A stretch of 64,000 bases of DNA, taken from positions 2,170,001 to 2,234,000 of the forward strand of contig JBBPUQ010000004.1 of assembly GCA_038501195.1 (NCBI GenBank), written 5' to 3'. This document shows, in pieces, positions 61,019-64,000 of the stretch. How positions within the stretch are numbered: the first letter of the stretch is position 1; each line of letters opens with the position of its first letter. The translations under genes and the position numbers were made by a program. This DNA is from Nemania diffusa. Lineage: Eukaryota > Ascomycota > Sordariomycetes > Xylariales > Xylariaceae. Under the pieces are notes generated by a model. The model did no database searches. It had not been told where the DNA came from and saw nothing but the letters and a program-made list of their open reading frames with translations.

Positions 61019-64000
61019 ATGTCCGAGATAGTAGTTGGCCAGTATATCCAACTGAGCGACGGCCGCAATGCTACCGTCCGCTTCGTTGGCCAGACCCATT
61101 TTGCCGCCGGCGACTGGGTCGGCGTCGAGCTCGAGGACGACTCGGGTAAGAACGATGGCGCCGTCCAAGGCGAGCGATACTTTGACTGCCTGCCCGCTCG
61201 GGGCATGTTTGTGAGGCCTACGACAATCACCGTGCTGCAGGCCGCCCCCGCTGCTATTGCTCCGAGAGCAGCAGCCCCTATTCGCAAGAGCTCCAGAGCG
61301 AGCAATGTCCTCCCCAGTGCTACCGGCCGGCCCGTCTCTTTTAACGACCCGTCTTTGGGCAAGCGAATGAGCCTAAACGCTCCCAGCCCGAGCCCAGTGC
61401 CACGAGCGTCCCGCCCATCGAGCATGGTGAGGGTATGTCGAACGATGCCCGTGCTGTGTTTAATCTCCTACTAATAGGGCTAACATCTATGCTATAGTCC
61501 CCCACGAAGTCACCTACGAAACAGCTAGTCACCGCGCCCTCAAGCACCGCTACCTCCCGAACTGGTACACCGTCGAATGCCCGACCCTCTGGCGTTGGAG
61601 CGAAACCCCGGCCTTCGCTTGGGGTGAGGACGTCTATGGGACCACCTGCACTTCCTGCGGCTGGGGCGAAGCGACGTCCATCTGCTTCTTCTATAACGAC
61701 CACGAGAACAGCGAGTGGGGTTACAAGACCTGCGGCCGGGAGGGTGTCGACAGGACCTGGTCAACGACTTACTCGGCCCGTGTCAGGGAGAGTGCTATCC
61801 GGCGAATCCATTCCAGCCAATGAAGCTGGAGATAGGTCGGGAATCAGTTCTCCTTTTAAGAGCGATGGAGAACAAACAAATAGCCCAGTACGTTCTCGCA
61901 CGAGAGCCTTGGAGAAGCTCACATCCGGCGGTACTTCTACGACCTCGTCAAAACCACCAACAAGTGCAATGACCTCTCGAACGCCCGCCACTGCTGGTTC
62001 AACTCGAACAGGGGCTAGCAATGCTGTAAGCAGAGAGAATGAGGATCTAAAGACAAAACTGAAGATTCTTGAGCGAAAACGAGCGGAGGACCGGGATAGA
62101 CTCAAAGAGATGGATCGAATTCAAGAGCAGCGCGATAAGTTTGAGACTATTAACAAGAAGATTGAGAGCAAATTCCAGTCAACGGTACAAGAGAATGTTG
62201 CACTACGAAAACAATTCAAGGAGGCAGAGGATAGGCTCGGTCAGATCGAAGAACTACAAGCCGAGCATGACTCTATTATGGAGCTGGCGACCCTCGACCG
62301 CGAGATGGCTGAGGAGACAGCCGAGGTCCTCAAGGTAGAGCTCGAGGCTCTGAAACAAAAGGCGGAGGAATTAGAGCTAGAGGTTGAGATTCTGCGAGAG
62401 GAAAACACGGAGTACTCGCAAGGAATGTCACCCGAAGAGAGAGCAAGCACCGGGTGGTTGCAAATGGAGCGGAACAATGAGCGCCTACGCGAAGCTCTCA
62501 TTCGTCTCCGAGATATCACCCAGGAACAGGATGAGGAGAACAAGGCCCAAATCAAGTCTTTGGAGAAAGACTTGGAAGAATTTGAAGCGATTAAGGAACA
62601 GTATCAAATTGCTAAGGAAAAGCTATTGGAGTCGGAGCTGCGAGCTGAGGACCTACGACAACAACTTGACGACAACCTAGGAGCTGAAAATATGATCGAG
62701 CAACTAAGTTATGAGAAACTTCAACAATCCGAGCAAATCCAAGAACTCAAGGCTGTGATTGAGGATCTCGAGGCCCTGAAGGAGATCAACGACGAACTCG
62801 AAGTCAATCATGTCCAGAACGAGAAGGAGATGCAGGAAGAGCTTGACTTCAAAGATAACATCATCACGGAGCAGGCTCGGCGCGCAGTGGAGAAGGAGGA
62901 CAGTATCGGGGACCTCGAATACACACTATCTCGGTTCCGGGAGCTCGTTACAAACCTACAGTCTGATCTGGAGGATATGCGCGCTTCTCGCGCTGTCAAT
63001 GAAGCTGAATCAGAGCAGCTCAATAGTAATGCCCGGCTCATGATGGATCTAAACCAGAAACTCCAAATCTCCGCCGCCAAAACTCAGATCAAGACCATCG
63101 ACCTTGAAATGCAGCGGATGGGTGCTCAAGAAGCTCAACAACACCTGGACATTGTTAAGCTCTTCCTGCCGGAAAGCTTCAACGCCGACAGAGACTCTGT
63201 TCTCGCACTGTTACGATTTACTCGACTATCTTTCAAGGCTACCCTTTTACACGGTTTCATCAAGGAACGAGTCAGCCAGCCACATCCTGGACATGAAGAT
63301 GATGTGTTCGCCGGTTGCGATGTGTTGGATAAGCTGACATGGGTAGCTTCGATGTGCGATCGTTTCGTCAATGGTATCAGCCACTGCTCCTCGGAAGAAT
63401 TTGCCAAGTACCAAGCTGCTTTATATGAGCTCGAGCCCGTAGAACGAGCTTTGAATAACTGGATTGAGGGTCTCAAGAGAGACGAGCTTAAGGAAAAGCA
63501 GTGTTCTGATGAGCTCCAGCGCTCCATTGCTCTTATGACCCACCTCGGAGAAGTTCATATTTCACAAGGACTTGAAAGCTTCGCGGATGAAGTACAGATG
63601 AAGACAATGCTGATGCAGAGTCACTTAGAGTCAGCCGCCAGTGCCTTCGGTGTTACGAAGGAAATGGTTCAGAGAATGGTGCCCGCCAACGGTGACGAGG
63701 ATGAACTTGCTCAACACTTCGCTAGGCGCGCAGATACAGTCATTAGCCAGACGCGCAGCGCTAAAGTGATCGTCTCTAAAGCAGTCCGCTCTCTCGAAGA
63801 TCTTAGAGCGAGATCACTGGCTCTTACCCCTGACACTTTGGAGGTTTTTGAGAGCTGTGAAGCTGCTAGTCGAGAGCTGGGAGAAATGTCTCGTGTCATT
63901 GGTGTCGACCTGCACAAACTCCTTGCTGTAGAGGGGCGTAGCGAACCATTCACGTACCCAGAAGTACAGAAGACTGTGCTCAATACTGTCTCAACCACTT
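61019..64000 (+). CDS. NIP100: Dynactin large subunit p150Glued, 3' end beyond window
   Basis: Exon 1 is 61019-61432, the intron 61433-61497 (65 bp, GTATGT donor, GCTAAC), and exon 2 starts at 61498 and is open to the window edge: 972 codons visible. The CAP-Gly domain covers residues about 5-70 with the microtubule-tip signature GKNDG at 43-47. A basic Ser/Thr/Pro/Arg-rich linker runs to about 310. Long coiled coil follows from about 315 (ENEDLKTKLKILERKR) to 665. The dynactin domain starts near residue 680 (HLDIVKLFLPESFN; SVLALLRFTRLSFKATLLHG). Dynactin activates dynein for nuclear migration and retrograde transport along hyphae; the Neurospora orthologue is ro-3. No frameshift or stop is seen. 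The missing part should be a few hundred residues if the usual length of about 1300 aa holds. Confidence 0.95.

Noticed and set aside
60796..61425. 209-codon minus-strand frame
   Set aside because: Antisense to the CAP-Gly exon of dynactin; the sense product is unmistakable.

Overview
The window is nuclear DNA of a filamentous ascomycete (Pezizomycotina, most likely Sordariomycetes). The basis is the gene set (ING/PHD protein, RER2-type cis-prenyltransferase, DSC2-like rhomboid pseudoprotease, Uds1-domain coiled-coil protein, Sok1/TCP11, KSH1, TAF13, RVB1, HMG-box factor, dynactin p150), short introns of 50-100 bp with GTRNGT donors and CTAAC/CTGAC branch sites, and a large AT-only block whose repeats differ by transitions, as expected from repeat-induced point mutation (RIP). 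The species cannot be named from the sequence alone.

Layout. Positions 1-18290 form an extremely AT-rich block (about 5-10% G+C by eye) with no gene, one dispersed and one tandem repeat pair and three simple or tandem repeat arrays. It ends abruptly near 18.3 kb beside a 21-bp duplication. From 18.4 kb the base composition is ordinary. Genes in order: ING-family PHD protein (-), RER2 (-), DSC2-like (+), Uds1-domain protein (+), secreted endonuclease/exonuclease/phosphatase-fold nuclease (+), Sok1/TCP11 (-), KSH1 (-), TAF13 (+), EamA transporter (+), RVB1 (+), HMG-box factor (+) and the first 972 codons of dynactin p150Glued (+), which runs off the right end. Two long stretches (33.3-38.3 kb and 40.3-48.3 kb) have normal composition but no supportable intact gene; the second holds one probable gene relic.

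How the genes relate. Nearly all are single-copy housekeeping genes and there is no operon-like or biosynthetic cluster. Themes are chromatin and transcription (ING, TAF13, RVB1, HMG box), ER/Golgi function (RER2, DSC2, KSH1) and polarity, septation and transport (Uds1, Sok1, dynactin). RER2/DSC2 and KSH1/TAF13 are divergent pairs that share an intergenic promoter region.

Exon structures were worked out by hand from splice signals and protein-family expectation. All spliced reading frames close correctly, but none is confirmed by RNA. KSH1 (72 codons in four coding exons, the first being only the ATG) and the last ING exon are easily missed by ORF-based annotation. I found no convincing undescribed system. 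The observations most worth a second look are the mutational signature of the AT block, the KSH1 exon structure, the two ING introns whose retention would alter the protein, a cluster of four GATAAG sites, a probable NTPase-like relic, and a dispersed AGGTAGGT motif that often forms palindromes.
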